This document shows positions 22,863 through 35,695 of a DNA stretch of 64,000 nucleotides, piece after piece. The DNA is from Poronia punctata (Eukaryota; Ascomycota; Sordariomycetes; Xylariales; Xylariaceae), in contig MU401458.1 in assembly GCA_022579005.1 (NCBI GenBank), forward strand, positions 62,001 through 126,000. The letters run 5' to 3'. The stretch's first letter is position 1. Every line of letters begins with the position of its first letter. The notes beneath the pieces are model-generated. The model did no database searches and had not been told where the DNA came from. It saw only the letters and a list, made by a program, of their open reading frames with translations. The translations under genes were made by a program, and so were the position numbers.

Positions 22863-25800
22863 ATGAAGAGAAGGACCGGCAAGCGCTCGCGCAACGCGGC
22901 TCCTGTAGCCGCAACAGCCGCAACAGAGGCACAGTGCCATGGTTTGTAACCAGTCTCCAGACCCCTGCCTTTACTAACTTTACCACTTGCCAGAGCCCTT
23001 TCCCCAAGTTCTTCTTCATGCTCTACACCAACTAGCAGATCATGCGGGGACGCCACCGTCAAAACGGCGCCGAATTGAACAGGTGGAGTCGATACCGGTT
23101 TTGCGCGAAAGCTTCATCATCGCGCGGCCTAGCGCTCCTGTTATCGAGCACGAGCAGATTAGGTCACTGACTTGTGAGGATGCCGGCTGTCATCTACGCC
23201 TTAACTTAGAGGGGCGCACTCTCGTGATTCAAAGCAATCCGAAAGCGCCATGCGACCGCTTCAAAACTAGCTTGTACCTTGATGGCAATCTCCCCAAAGC
23301 CGTCGAAGCGGCTCTGACGGTTCTTTGTCAAAGTCGAGATGACAAAACCGAAGAGGGCGCGCTAACAGTGAAAAGCACCATCACGCTTGAGGAGAAAGAC
23401 GATCTGCTCCATATGAAGTTCGACCTCGATGTAAACTGGAACGTGGCAACCTACGCGGTACGTAACAGTAAGCAGAGGAGCCAGAGCCAGAACGTACTTG
23501 GGGCGCTGGCCGACAGCAGGCCAGACCCGTCCCTTGCCGACCAGAGCTCTTCCCTTCAACCACAAGCGTTCTATGAGGCCGCATTTGTACCGGATCCCGA
23601 TGATTACAAGGATTTGGATACAGTTCCAATCCCCGGCCTCACAGCGAAACTTTATCCTTTCCAGCGCAGGTCGTTGCAGTGGCTCTTGATGAGGGAAGGA
23701 GTCAAGTGTATAGGCACGGGTGCGGCCGGAGAGCTCCGGTTTGCACCGCACCCATTGCCGCCCCAAACTTCCCTCCCGCTGTCTTTTAAAGCTCTTGAAG
23801 ATGTCAACGGCCAGCAGTATTACGTTAGCGAATTGTATCACATCGTAACCCGTGATATCGCCCGTTTTCAGGAAGGGGAAAACAGCTTCCGTGGCGGCAT
23901 CTTGGCGGAAGAAATGGGTCTTGGCAAAACAGTCGAGACAATCTCGCTAATTCTGTCACACCAGCGTGACATCAAAGATGCAATTAAGAATAACGGACAA
24001 TCTCGCCCTACCGGTGCGACGCTCATCGTCACCCCAGACACCCTGGCAAATCAGTGGATATCAGAGTTTGAGAAGCACGCGCCTCGGCTTCTAGTTGTGA
24101 AATACCCAGGTATGAAGGTGTGGGCCGACGCCAAAACTTTAGACAAAGAAGGACGGAACAAAGATGAGGACCTGTCGTCCGAATTCGTTGATAGACTTGC
24201 AAACTGCGACGTTGTCATCACGACGTACAATGTTCTGCAGAGAGAGATACATTATACCACGGGTCCTCCGCAGCGCACTACGCGATCCAGGGAACAGCGC
24301 CATCGGCGTACTTCTCCTTTGATCGAGCTTGGCTGGTGGCGCGTGTGCCTCGACGAAGCGCAGCAGGTGGACTCTGGAGTGAGTAATGCCGCCAAGGTAG
24401 CCCGTCTGATCCCTCGGGTCCATTCATGGGCAGTGACAGGAACGCCGGTCAAAGATGATATCAACGATCTCTGGGGTCTCCTTTTATTTCTTCACTACGA
24501 GCCCTTCGCCTCCTCGCAGTTGGTATGGAAGGCGATGCTTAATGCCCACGCTACATTTTTTAGGCCTCTATTCAACAAAATATCACTTCGACATTCAAAG
24601 GCAGTTGTCCGCGCCGAGTTGAAGCTTCCGGCACAACGCCGCTATGTGGTCACGATGCCCTTGACATCTATTGAACGGCACAATTATGAGACCCAACTCA
24701 AGGCGTCTCTCGAAAAAGCCGGCCTAAGCGAGGACGGGACGCCGACAGAACCGGATTGGAACCCTGACAGCCCCTCTGTTATCGATGCGATGAAAAAGGC
24801 CTTAGCGAACCTCAGACAGTTGATTCTTCACCCAGAGCTAGGCTCTAAACGGGCAAAGGTTGTGATGTACAAGACTTTAACACAACAGCTCGAAGTCATG
24901 ATAGAGCGAGCCAGAGTTGCCACTAAGACGGCGCAACGACTCTGGTGGCACTTCAAAGTAGTCCAGGGTCAGCTGCTAGATGACACGCCCAAGGTCAAAG
25001 ATGCTCTTCCCATTTGGGAGGATTTGTTGAAACAGATAACGCCTGCCGTTCTCGACGCTCGTAAGGAGCTGCAGGTAGCACTAGAGCATAATGACCAAGT
25101 ACAAGTTCGTAAACAGCAAGGCAACATAGACGGTAACAAAGAGGATCCCGGTGAGCTCGAGGAGGGAGAGACTCCTGAGACGACAAAAGTCAGCGATTGT
25201 CGGAGGCATCTGCGGCTACTGCTTGAACTCGAGCAACGTGTCCGCTTCTTCATGGCCAGCGCTTTCTTCCAGATCAAGTCGAAGACAACGGAGAAAGATT
25301 CGGCTGAGTTTCAACGCCTCGAACAATTAGAAGTTGAAGGCTACGAGCAGGCCCAGGCGCTTCGGCTCGAGCTACTGCAAGAACCACTGGCCAAGGTGTC
25401 GAGGCTAATGGATAAACTGAAAGCACGTGCAGAAACGCAAGAGGTCGTGGAGATACCCGAGATCGACGTCTCCGAACTACACGGTTTAGAAGGCGAGAGT
25501 TTTGGAAAAGACTTGATTACTCTTGGTAACAGTCTGAATACCCAAGCTAAACTCGTCGGTGAATTGCGGGACCAAGTGATTCACTTATTGCTAAAGCCGC
25601 TTGTGGACGGAGAAAGTGCAGACGAAGTTACCGGCGACGAATTTGAGGATTCCAAAACCGTCCAAGACTACCTGATGGTCCATACACAAGTTCTAAACGC
25701 CGTCGTCGGAGACCGGGCCGAAGCGCTCAATGGCCTTAAGAATGAGCGTATTGTCCACGAAATCTCCATGGCCGAAAGGATGGCAAAAGACGATGAAGGT

Positions 25801-27262
25801 CACGCACCGGAAAAGTTGTTGAAATTGCTCGAGCAACGGCAGAAGGCCATGACCGTGCCCCGAGGAGTGTCACTCCGTGGGATCATCGGCCTTCTTCGGT
25901 CGCTTTCGACAAGGCTACGAAATACATCCCAAAATGAAAGCGGCCGACCTCGACTTTACCTGAATGCTGTATTATCAAAGACCGGATCTTTACAGGACAT
26001 CCTGATGAAGCAGGTCAAGGCTCACCTCGGCCTTGAAAAAGAGCTCGAACTTTTCACTTCCGTCATGAACGCACGTGTGGCATATTATCGTCATCTACAG
26101 GAGATCTCGAACGGTCTGGCCCCATTAGACATTGATAGCGAGGCCCATCGAGTCAGATTATGGGATGACGCCCTTCGGAGAGAGTATCTCGCAGAACGTG
26201 ATTACTTGTCCGCTCAGGGCAATCATCGCCATCGTAAGTCAGCCAGCCCATCGTACTTGCTGTAATTTCCTTTCTTCTAACCGCAACCCGCTTTTAGTCC
26301 TCAGTTTACAAAAGGAAGAATTGGATGTCCGAGAGCCTTGTCCAATATGCCAAGATATTATTACGATGGGCTCCCTCACGAGTTGTGGGCACCGTTTCTG
26401 CAGAGAGTGCATCGCATTCTGGTTAAGGAATCGCAGAACTTGTCCGATTTGCAAGAACCACCAGACCGAAGCTATGTTGGTGGATTTCAGCGATCTACCA
26501 GCTCTAAGAATCCGACGAGAGAAGTCTGTCGGGGCGACCGACTCGGGCCCGCTCGACAGATCCCAGGGGCCAGGGATATACTCGGATTTTGACGAAGCAA
26601 AGCTCCAAGCGATCCGGGACATCCCTCTCACCGGCCCGGCCTATTCCACCAAGGTTGACACCCTGATTAGGCATCTACTGTGGCTGCGGGAAGAAGACGC
26701 AGGCGCCAAGTCCATCATCTTCTCCCAGTTCAGGGGCTTCCTGACCTTGCTGAAACAAGCTTTCCAAGCACATGGCATTGGTTGTGCCGCTTTCACCTCG
26801 TCGGGTGACAAGGCAAAGCAGATCCAGAGATTCAAGGACGACCCTGCCACGGACTGCCTGCTCATGGACGCCAAAGTCCACTCAAACGGCCTCAACTTGG
26901 TTAATGCCAGCCATGTCTTCCTCTGCGAACCACTGCTCAACACGGCACTGGAGCTTCAAGCCATTGCGCGAGTGGACCGAATAGGCCAAGCCCATGAGAC
27001 AACCGTCTGGTTGTACCTAGCCGATGACACGATCGAAGAGAATATCTACAGACTATCGCAGAAACGGCGACTGGCACACATCGTAGACGTCACGCAGCAG
27101 GAGACGACAGCATTGGAGCCCGCCACCTTGGAAGACGCCAATTCGCGAGAGTTGGAACAGGCTGGCATTACTACTAATCTGATGAGTAAGAGCGAAGAGG
27201 GAGAAGTGGTGGACAAGGGAGACCTCTGGGAGTGTCTTTTTGGAACAGAGGCCTCCTCCTAG
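22863..27262 (+). CDS. IRC20: SNF2-family ATPase with embedded RING finger (Irc20/SHPRH type)
   Basis: Three exons: 22863-22941, 22994-26233, 26298-27262; 1427 residues. Exon 1 (MKRRTGKRSRNAAP) supplies a basic start; its 52 nt intron has the perfect TACTAAC branch site and restores phase. SNF2 core: GLTAKLYPFQRRSLQWLL, Walker A ILAEEMGLGKTVETISLIL (near 334), VTPDTLANQWISEFEKHAP, VVITTYNVLQREI, the Walker B box LDEAQQVDSG (near 478, DEAQ rather than DEAH), and WAVTGTPVKDDINDLWGLL. A 500-residue helical insertion follows, then a C3HC4 RING (CPICQDI, SCGHRFCRECI, CPICK, about 1121-1160), then the helicase C-terminal half with IIFSQFRGFLTLLK, SNGLNLVNASHVFLCEP and ELQAIARVDRIGQ. This order is diagnostic of Irc20/SHPRH ubiquitin ligases, linked to DNA damage tolerance and recombination; nuclear location is expected. 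Confidence 0.9.
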
Positions 27263-27596
27263 GGCTTTTTTTGTACCTAGGCAGGACCCTTTCATGCATT
27301 TATTTGTATGAACAAATAAGTAGCTTGTCAACTTGTCATGGCCTACATACATACAACTTTAGATACCCAGCCGTTATATTTTGCCCTTTTGTAGCAAAAA
27401 CGTTGGCCTGTACTTGATATTTACGCATATGCTATGCTAGCTTAGCTATTATCTATCGCCTTAAAAAACAGTACTAAAAAGAAGAACACGATTAAATCTT
27501 GTAGGTTAGGTTTGTTGATAAAGTAACAGACAACCAACACGCACGCGTACTTACTCGCAAGGTAAAAAAAAGTTTGAAGAAAAATGAAAAAGAAAG
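27263..27596. other. 3' flank of IRC20
   Basis: Non-coding sequence between the IRC20 stop and the tRNA. It has A-rich tracts at 27540-27596, which on the minus strand give T-runs that would serve as RNA polymerase III terminators for the tRNA. Confidence 0.6.
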
Positions 27597-27685
27597 GGTC
27601 TGGCCGGGGATTGAACCCGGGACCTCTCGCATATTTGCTGTAGGGTGTACCCTAAGCGAGAATCATACCACTAGACCACCAGACC
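27597..27685 (-). tRNA. tRNA-Pro (anticodon AGG) with an 18-nt intron
   Basis: The minus strand folds as a tRNA. The acceptor stem GGTCTGG pairs with terminal CCAGACC; the A box is TGGTCTAGTGGTATGA; the anticodon stem CTCGC pairs with GCGAG; the loop begins TTAGGG with anticodon AGG; the T arm is CCGGGTTCAATCCCCGG with the B box inside. Between loop position 37 and the last loop base lies an extra stretch of about 18 nt (TACACCCTACAGCAAATA), the canonical position of nuclear tRNA introns. Its ACCCT can pair with AGGGT of the anticodon loop, the usual intron-anticodon pairing needed for splicing. No CCA is encoded, as normal for nuclear genes. T-runs just downstream on the minus strand fit Pol III termination. 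Confidence 0.95.
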
Positions 27686-28075
27686 TTATGAAGGACGCTT
27701 TTCCCTTCTTGGATGTGAGACAACTCTTGTAAGATGTCTTATAAACGGATCGGGAGTAGCTGTAATAAGAGGTTTGTTTTTGCCTTCTTTCTTTGTAGAA
27801 ATCTAGGTTAGTTACCCAAGGTAGATGGTGTTCTAAAGGCGGAAATGATAGATATATCTTACCTAGGCATATGCTAATATTATAGTGTCCGTGTTATTTT
27901 TCTCTCTACATGTTGTTTGTTTAGTTAAATATAAGTAAGTAAATAGGAGTGTAGGTTGGTATAGAACATATGTAGCTTAAGTCTTACCGGGCAGGACAGG
28001 GCAGGATCACTTACGATACACGGGAAGTAGATATGTACTGTAAAGCAGAGCGAGAGCGGGGCGGGTTTAACTTGT

Positions 28076-28104
28076 ATTTTTGTTGTTTACATCGCAACAA
28101 AAAT
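28076..28104. other. Perfect inverted repeat, 10-bp arms
   Basis: ATTTTTGTTG and its exact reverse complement CAACAAAAAT are separated by 9 bases (TTTACATCG). It can form a hairpin in RNA from either strand. It sits in gene-free sequence; function unknown. Confidence 0.6.
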
Positions 28105-31100
28105 GCCTTGGCTGCCGGAGAACCCCTTGACAAGTGGTTTGCAAGCTGCGTTAATATACCTAGTGTAAGGTTTTGTATGTGGTAGGAACGCCGCGTATCT
28201 CTTTTGTTTTCCGCGAGAGCGGTAGATGGGAAAACATGAAAATGTGGATGGATGCCTTTGCTTGTTAAGGTTCTAGGAGAGGGGGTTTTGGTTTTGTGTG
28301 GTAAATGTAGGGAAATGCTATGCTGGTAGGCTTATTCATTATGTTGCTTGATTTGAACATCCCGGGCTCTACCTACATAGGTGCCTACTTACAAAGATTC
28401 TTCTTCGTTGGTATCCTTACCTAAGCACCGGACGGAGTTCATGCCAAGAAGGAATGAACTTGGTACAAGTGAAGCGAGTAGACATGCCACATGTGGTAGG
28501 TCTTTTGGCTGTTTTTTCCTTGCTTGTGTTCACTATCGACCATACCCCCCTTAATATGTTCTGCCCTATCTCGGGACCTACTACATACATAGAGAGTTCC
28601 TCCCCCTTAGTCTAATCTAACGTAACAAATGGTACGGAACTACAACTACAACGACCACCACAACCCCTCGTTCACCATCCAATAAACAACTATCTGTCTG
28701 CCCTCTTACCCCGGTTTGGTGACATCAGTCTAGGTAACCCATCCATCCTTCCAGTCGGTGAACATCGATCGCCCTTTTTGGGTTGGCCGGTAGATGCCCA
28801 GTTATATCCTACCTACCCTACTCAGGCCCATGTAAAGGGGTATATGCATAGAAAGGAAAGATACTTCGTCTCATTGATCCAAAGCCCAATCGTCTTCGGT
28901 AAGAGTAACCACACAAACAACATACATAGCTACACGCATATGGACCGGCTGCATGAGGCTTGCGCTCTTACAACTCCAACTACTCCAACTATGTAGGTCA
29001 GGTAGGTGGTAGGGCTTGAATCCGTGGGAGGTTGGTTGGGTTGGGTTACGCTAGGACTTTTTCACATATGCCGGAAAACTAGGTAATGTATGTACTTGGC
29101 ACGGGTTGCTTACTGAAATTATAGTCAAACAAGAGTCCTGGTTACGGAACCGATCCACTTGCAGAAGAGACTTGTGTAAGGACTACCGCGCGTCTCTCAT
29201 CTCTCTTCTTATGTGGGAAGAAAGGGGAGGGTTAGTCATACCCCCCCCTTTCTCCAACGTTGGGAAAGTGTAAACATACATTGTAGGAAAGAAGACTGAT
29301 GCCGTAGCTAGTACCTACCTAGCTCAGGAGGCGAGCAGCACGGACCCTGGGGAGAGAAAGTTTTACCTCTGTCTTAGAACGTGTACTTACTTAAAGAGTA
29401 GTACAATACTTCTCTTATGAGTACTACCTACATGTACCTACCCCCTAACGTTATCCTAGGCCTAGCCACATGTGAATTGCAACTGTACATGGTCATGTTC
29501 CTGCCTATATTCACGTGGATTCCATTGTATGTGGCTTGTGTAAGGGGTACCTACTTGGAGTTGTACGGGTTCTTCGTCTAACAATGCCTCTTTCGAACGG
29601 CATTCTTTACTCTGATAGGTAGGTTGCAGGACCGGCAACAGTCTGCTCAACCGTGCAGGATGGCTGGCTGGCTGATGTAAAAAGGAAAGAGGCGCCCTGC
29701 CCTGTCCCGCCCTACCGGTGGGGTGCACATGCCGTATGTTGTGTCTGACAGGGCTTCAGCTAGGTTAGTAGATGCCACAACAAGACCTTGCATGATGTGT
29801 TCAAAAGCATAATAAATCATGCAAAATACAGTGCGGTGATCCGTAGCGCCCACCACCCCGCGGCTATCTCTCCATCTCCTTCTCCTTCTCGAGAGACCAT
29901 GTCCATGTCGTGACACATACGATTGCGCCTAGGTGTTGAGACATGTACTGACTTTTGTCTCCTTGCTCATACTGTATATTGTGTTTAAGCTAGCTAGACC
30001 CTTGAGTTTCATCTACCTCCTATTCTAATGAAGATTACAAGTATGTATCTTCCGCGTGTACAGAGATACAATATAGGTATCTCAAGTCTTACATGCCTCT
30101 CCGGTACCAACCGCCCAGTACAATCTACCTGCCTACGTGGCAGATGACTGATCCCGGGATGGAAAAATGTCTAAGCTAATCCTTATTTTCCGAAGGCTTG
30201 GGCCTAGAACAACATCCCCTGGCTGTATTGTATGTAAATGCTTAAGATCAGATAGGCTTTTTCAGTTTTGCTTGGTAGGAATAACTACAACCTACCTACT
30301 TACCCTGCTGCCTTTATCGAATTTGGGCCTCAACACTTCCCCTTTCATTGTCATCATATCTAAGACTAGGAATCGTATAATTACTAACTGTCAGTCAGTA
30401 GCCGAGGGACATACAAATCCCACCTAATGATCTACTCGTATAGATCAATAATACCTCATTAACCTCCAATAATGTATTTGACATGTTATTTATAGCGTTT
30501 GCCTCTCTTCGCTCTTCCATCCTAGTATGCGGTGCTGCCGTACACTATCTAATTCCCCTGTTTGTCCCGCCTGGGGACATGAGGGGTGTGTGTGATATTG
30601 GGGCGGATGACCCCTGTCCGACACGTGCTGGATAGCCCTCAAATGCAGGGGCGGGTCGGTCAGATTTGAACAGGGTTCAGAATTCCTCTTACTCTGTCCA
30701 GTAATTATCACAGTGACTATTATAGGCAGTTGAACCCTGACACACGTGCTCGCTAGCGCCAGCAGGAGTTGTGTGACTTGCACTACGAGTAAATAAGTAA
30801 TCTTCGGTTTCTCATGTATGTACACTGTGTTGTCCGAACAGTTCCCTTCTTCGCCTGCTTCAGCAAACTGCCAATAATGAGCAAATGCTACTTTCCTGGA
30901 CGCTGTGAAATACCACCTACCTAAAGTAAGGGGTGAAAAGAGACAGTAGGCAGTACCTGTTAACTGACCGTAGATGCAATCGATCTGGGTGGGCTAGACC
31001 GGTCTTCCATCGTCCAGTTCGCCCACTAAAAGGGCTAATAGTATTCATAACCATACCTAGCATCACCATCGTTATCCCCCACTGTGTCTTTGCGTGGAGC

Positions 31101-31772
31101 AACCACTCTTCTCGCCCGGCGCGACCCGAGAGCCACGTTCGGCGTGCCGAATTTGGCGATAAGTAAGGAGACATATTTCAGTCAGATATTTAATTACCCG
31201 CAAATCGAGAGGGTCCATTGCGCCCGTCCCCATAGGTCTCGACGTTGAACGTAGATAATTGAGGTATGAACAGACGCTCCAACTCCATCTAATATCGACA
31301 CCAAACAACAAGTGCTCCAGAGCAACGGACCCGTTTCGTATCGATCGGACTCCGAGCCCAGGCCCACCCAGTTTTCAGACAACTCCGGAAGGTAGCTACA
31401 ATTTTTACCGTTGAAGATCTGCAAGCCCGTTGGGTTCCACCAAGGCGGATTTGAGATTGTGTGAGATCTATCTTAACTTGATGGTACTCGTACGTGTAGG
31501 TTTCATGTCAACAACACGCCGTTTCTAAAAAGAGGGCAAATAACAAGTTATGAGAGGACTCTATGTAACACCTATAGAAGAGCACGATATAAATATGGAT
31601 GACGCTACACGACAGTATCATCGGTAGGGGAAGTGCGGAATGATTGCGTACTTTATGCTGAACCCCCTCTCTTCGAGTCACCAAAATCGGAAAGAGACCG
31701 CAACAACGACGTGCATGCCACATGGTTTATGACACGGTAAAACCGGCAGGTACCCACATTCCACGTTTCCTT

Positions 31773-31802
31773 CCGTCTGTCCGTCTGTCCGTCTGTCCGT
31801 CT
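31773..31802. repeat. CCGTCTGT tandem repeat
   Basis: Nearly four copies of the octamer CCGTCTGT in the gene-poor region. Confidence 0.95.
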
Positions 31803-32069
31803 ACGATATATTTGCCCGTGTTTGCCTTTCTATTTATTTATTTCTGCTCTATATGCCCGTGATTAATATACATGATTGAAATACCTACATATGCAATGCA
31901 GGACTGCCCCACGAACTCCAACACGAACTCTTTTCATTGAGTCTGACAAATGCAGGTGACTGGCTATTTTACGCTAACTGATGACTTTATTGGGCAAAAA
32001 CGGGATGTCGGCTGAGGGCAGCTGGGAAGAGAAGGACGAGAAACACACGCGAGGGCGGAGCCGCGGAGG

Positions 32070-32096
32070 CTGGTGCTGGTGCTGGTGCTGGTGCTG
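32070..32096. repeat. CTGGTG hexanucleotide repeat
   Basis: About four and a half perfect copies of CTGGTG. On the minus strand this yields a His-Gln run in a short frame that is not otherwise gene-like. Confidence 0.95.
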
Positions 32097-33725
32097 GGCT
32101 GAGAGAAAGTCAAATCGAGACGCGATGTAACCCTTTTTCGCATCCCGGGGGTTGTCTCTGTCCAAGGAAAATTAAAGTAACAATTTGTCGCTGCTGATGA
32201 CCTACGTCAAGGTAAATCGATCGACAGCCACACATCTACGGTCTGACACGTCGAAAGTCTGCTGCATGCATTCGCATGGATGCACAGCATGTGCTATGTA
32301 TGTAACCTAGGTACAAACCTCTAGAATCAGTAGACATTTTTGACGATCTAATGTTTCTGATCTCCCACTCACACAGCATGTAGGTACTTTATGTGAGAAT
32401 TCTATTAAAAAAAAAAAAAGGCACAACATGCTAACAAGCAATGCATCATCTGGCTGGTTATGGGTCTACCTATGTACACCTACACGCCTCAGACGTGGCC
32501 GTCTTGCTGTGTCGGGTCCCGTAGTGATTCTACCCTATATTGCACGTAAGTAGGTACTTACCGGGACCAGATATTCCCTTCCCCAAGCTAGCTGACCGAC
32601 GGCTCCATTCAGACATCCGACTGCTTTTGTCTGGGAATCGCTTTGGCGGTTAGTAGCCGGCTCATAGCACGCGTCGACTATTTTGTTACGTGTAGTAAGT
32701 ATTTCTGGTCTCCATGCGTATTTGTTTGTTTTCTTTTTTGTTTTTCTTTTTATTCAAGAAATCGACCCGTCGGTTCCCTCACCTACGATAGAACCTCGAC
32801 TGACAAAATTCCCCCCACCCACACTTTCTCACCCCTCTTCCCCTCCTTTTTCCCCAATGCCCTCAACAACCCCCCCTGTCTCACAACGAAGCTGAATTAC
32901 GAGTAGGTACACAGTATTAATTCTTTCTGGAGAAAATATTATTAAACGCGACGGTTTTTAATATTCAGCCGCATCAATTTTCTATCCACCCGCTCGCGCC
33001 AATCTAACCCGTATCGGGTAAGTAGAAGAAGAACCTATCGAATATGCATGGAAGAAGAGGCAGCGTTGCGGCCAAGTACAGTTGACACAACGTGGCAGAA
33101 AAGTACCTCCCTACCTACCAGGGGCAAGACGAGGCGTTCCCCCTTGTCCCGCACCTCGCTAAAAGAGCCTAATTACCTGGATAACGTCGATGCTTTTTTT
33201 TCTTCCGCCAAGGTCGAAAAAAGAAGAAATGCAAGGAATTGCATTGCATGGTTTATATTATAGTGCAATCTGCTTACATATCCCACATGTCAGGAATTCA
33301 TGGACCATACATACGTCCAATGCCGTACCTTGATGATCAAGCATCTTTCACCTTGCCCAAGGTATGCATGCTCTTGGGCGTGTGCCGCAATATAATAACA
33401 TGTTAAACTCATTAGAATGAAAGAGTATAGTACATGAAAAGGAACAAGATTTTGTTATACTAATTCCCTATCTTCTGCGCAGTATAAAAACACATTAAAA
33501 ATATCATCTAATCTAGGTACTCGTAGCTAGCCAGAAACAAAACCCGCCACCTTCCACAACAACTTTCTTCTAGAACTTCCAAAAGAAGGCAGGGGAGGGG
33601 GGTAAAGAGGCGAAATCCGAACTGTGTGTACCATGGTTGGTTTCGAGAACGAGACCGGGAAGAACCAAATAAATGGGTGGGCTCAGTTTAATTCGGTTCG
33701 GTTCAAGCCGAGCAACCGGAGTCCG

Positions 33726-33816
33726 AAAAAAAAAAAAAAAAAAAAAAAAAAAAGGAATAACGGCTAAAAGAGACAAGAAAGTGAAACGGGACGGAAGGGA
33801 AGGGAAGGGAAGGGAA
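33726..33816. repeat. Poly-A run and GGGAA repeat
   Basis: A run of 28 A at 33726-33753, then about 40 bases later a GGGAA pentamer array at 33793-33816. Confidence 0.95.
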
Positions 33817-34660
33817 CGGAACAGGAACAGGAAACAAACAAAAAAAAGCCATTGTGAAGGAAAGCAAATTCGATAGGGCTGCATATCGCTTCAACCCACC
33901 CTTCACCTTCTCATCCCGCCTTGCCTGCCCTAGCTGAGACTATGTATCTACACCTCACACTACTAACCTTACGTGGTGACCGGGCTCAGCTGGGCTGCCG
34001 TCCAATGAATGCAAGGGCCTTTATGTCATCTGTTGACGTTGTGCGACAAAAGCTTAAAGTGGCGTTTTCGCAAATAATGTTCTTGTTCTTCTGGCAACAA
34101 AAACGGCTGAATGAAGCGCCGGAGGTCAATAAAAAGAAAAGAAATATAAATTCTATATATAAACGTCTATTGACCCAATGGTAACTTGTAAGTAACCCTG
34201 CCGATGGCGGCAATGCGTCGTCAAGAAAAATCCAAGCACAATGTTTCCTCTCTTCCAGCTAGCCAATGCATTACCCAATCCGCACGTGACATGTTGGATA
34301 TTTCCCAAAACAACCACCCCTCCCCCCTATTCCTGTAAGTGTAAGATGACCTCCGTGCATAAAATGGCTATTATACAGCAGATAATAGATCTGTTACATG
34401 CAAGTTCCCCTTTACCCCGTAGTAGCTCGAAGATCAGTGTTAAACACACGAGAGGAAAAGAGAGAGGTAAAGAGAGGGAAGAAAAAAAAAAGGATTCTAA
34501 AGTTATGACGACACAAAAGAAATATCTAAGCTCATATGCATCATTGTCAATCCATAACAAAACGCCGACATACAAGACCGAAGGGCCAAGTATATATGTA
34601 GCTCCTAATGACAGAGTGTACCTAGGTGGAAAGTAATGACGGAAGAGGGAGTTCATGCCA

Positions 34661-35695
34661 TCATGTATGATAGGATGAGCCGTGTCCAGCATTTGGATCG
34701 TAGTCTTGGTCGTACTCGTAGTCATAATCGTAATATTGCCCCTGCTGGTCGTCCTGGTAACGATCTTCGCCGCCGCTGCTTCCACGGCTACCCCAGCTCG
34801 CCGTTTGTTGTTGTTGAGACGGCGAAGAGGCGTAATATGCCGGATATGTGTTGTAATACTGCGCGTTGTCACGAGTCTGGCTGTCTCTACCACTGCTGCG
34901 TCTGGTCTCGGTATCTTGGCCTCTAGCCATGACATGTCTCACTAGGTTAGACTATTATCAGTCTCGCTGCTTGGATTCAACAAAATTCTCTGGTGGTAAA
35001 ATGGTAGGATCTTACTGCTGACGCCGCCCCAGGGTAGACCGGATAGTTCATCATCTTCCGGGCCAAAGTCACCCGCGTCCGGGACGCGGTAACTGCTACC
35101 CGCATTTTCATGATTACGGTCGTCTCGCTCGGCACGTTCTTTGTAGTCCTTCTGTTTCTCTCCTGTATTTCAAGCCGTTAGAAGTGTTCATCCCAAGCAT
35201 ATATATATATATGAATATATGACCTGGAATACAAGAGTATGTATGTAAAGGCAAAGGAGGGACTCACGGAACTTGCGCTGCGCGATGCGGTTCTGGATGC
35301 GTCTCCTCTCATCGGGGTCGGTGACTTCAGTCCAGTCGTCATTCTTAGGCTTCGACTTGGACTTGGACTTTGACTTGGACGAGTGCTTCGAGCTCGAGTC
35401 GTGGCTAAAGTTGGGGGGATGTGATGACGACATTTCTTTCGTATTATCCGTTTCCGTGTCTGTTCCCGAGTCCGATTCCCAGCTAGGTGCTGTCGATGGT
35501 CTGATTCTAGGGGATATGGAAGGAGATAGGGTTGGCGTTGTCGTGTGGTTTGCTCGTGTGTCTTGTTGACCTCCTCGAGTATATACAAGTGAAGTTGAAG
35601 GCGGTAATGAATGATGATGATGATGTTGAGGATGATTTGTGGTTGTCTGTGAACTGATGAGGTTCTCTCTTCTCGACTGATCCGGATTCATTGTC

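Larger units (their letters stand above)
27686..34660. other. Seven-kilobase gene-poor region
   Basis: No protein-coding gene could be supported. Frames are short (up to 131 codons), overlap on both strands and lack motifs. Contents: many TACCTAC/GTAGGTA tracts, TACGAGTA-type motifs at 30433, 30784, 31485, 32898 and 33518, tandem repeats at 31773-31802, 32070-32096, 33726-33753 and 33793-33816, and an inverted repeat at 28076-28104. The last few hundred bases before 34661 are the 3' flank of the bZIP-like gene. Unannotated non-coding RNA or decayed repeats remain possible. Confidence 0.55.

Noticed and set aside
22987..23065. TTG start for the SNF2 gene
   Set aside because: A TAA lies 4 codons upstream in the same frame and the region is intronic; the exon at 22863 with a TACTAAC branch site gives a proper ATG start.
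34327..34935. 202-codon minus-strand frame overlapping the bZIP last exon
   Set aside because: It is in a different frame from the exon that joins by splice phase to the basic region, and continues into AT-rich 3' flank.
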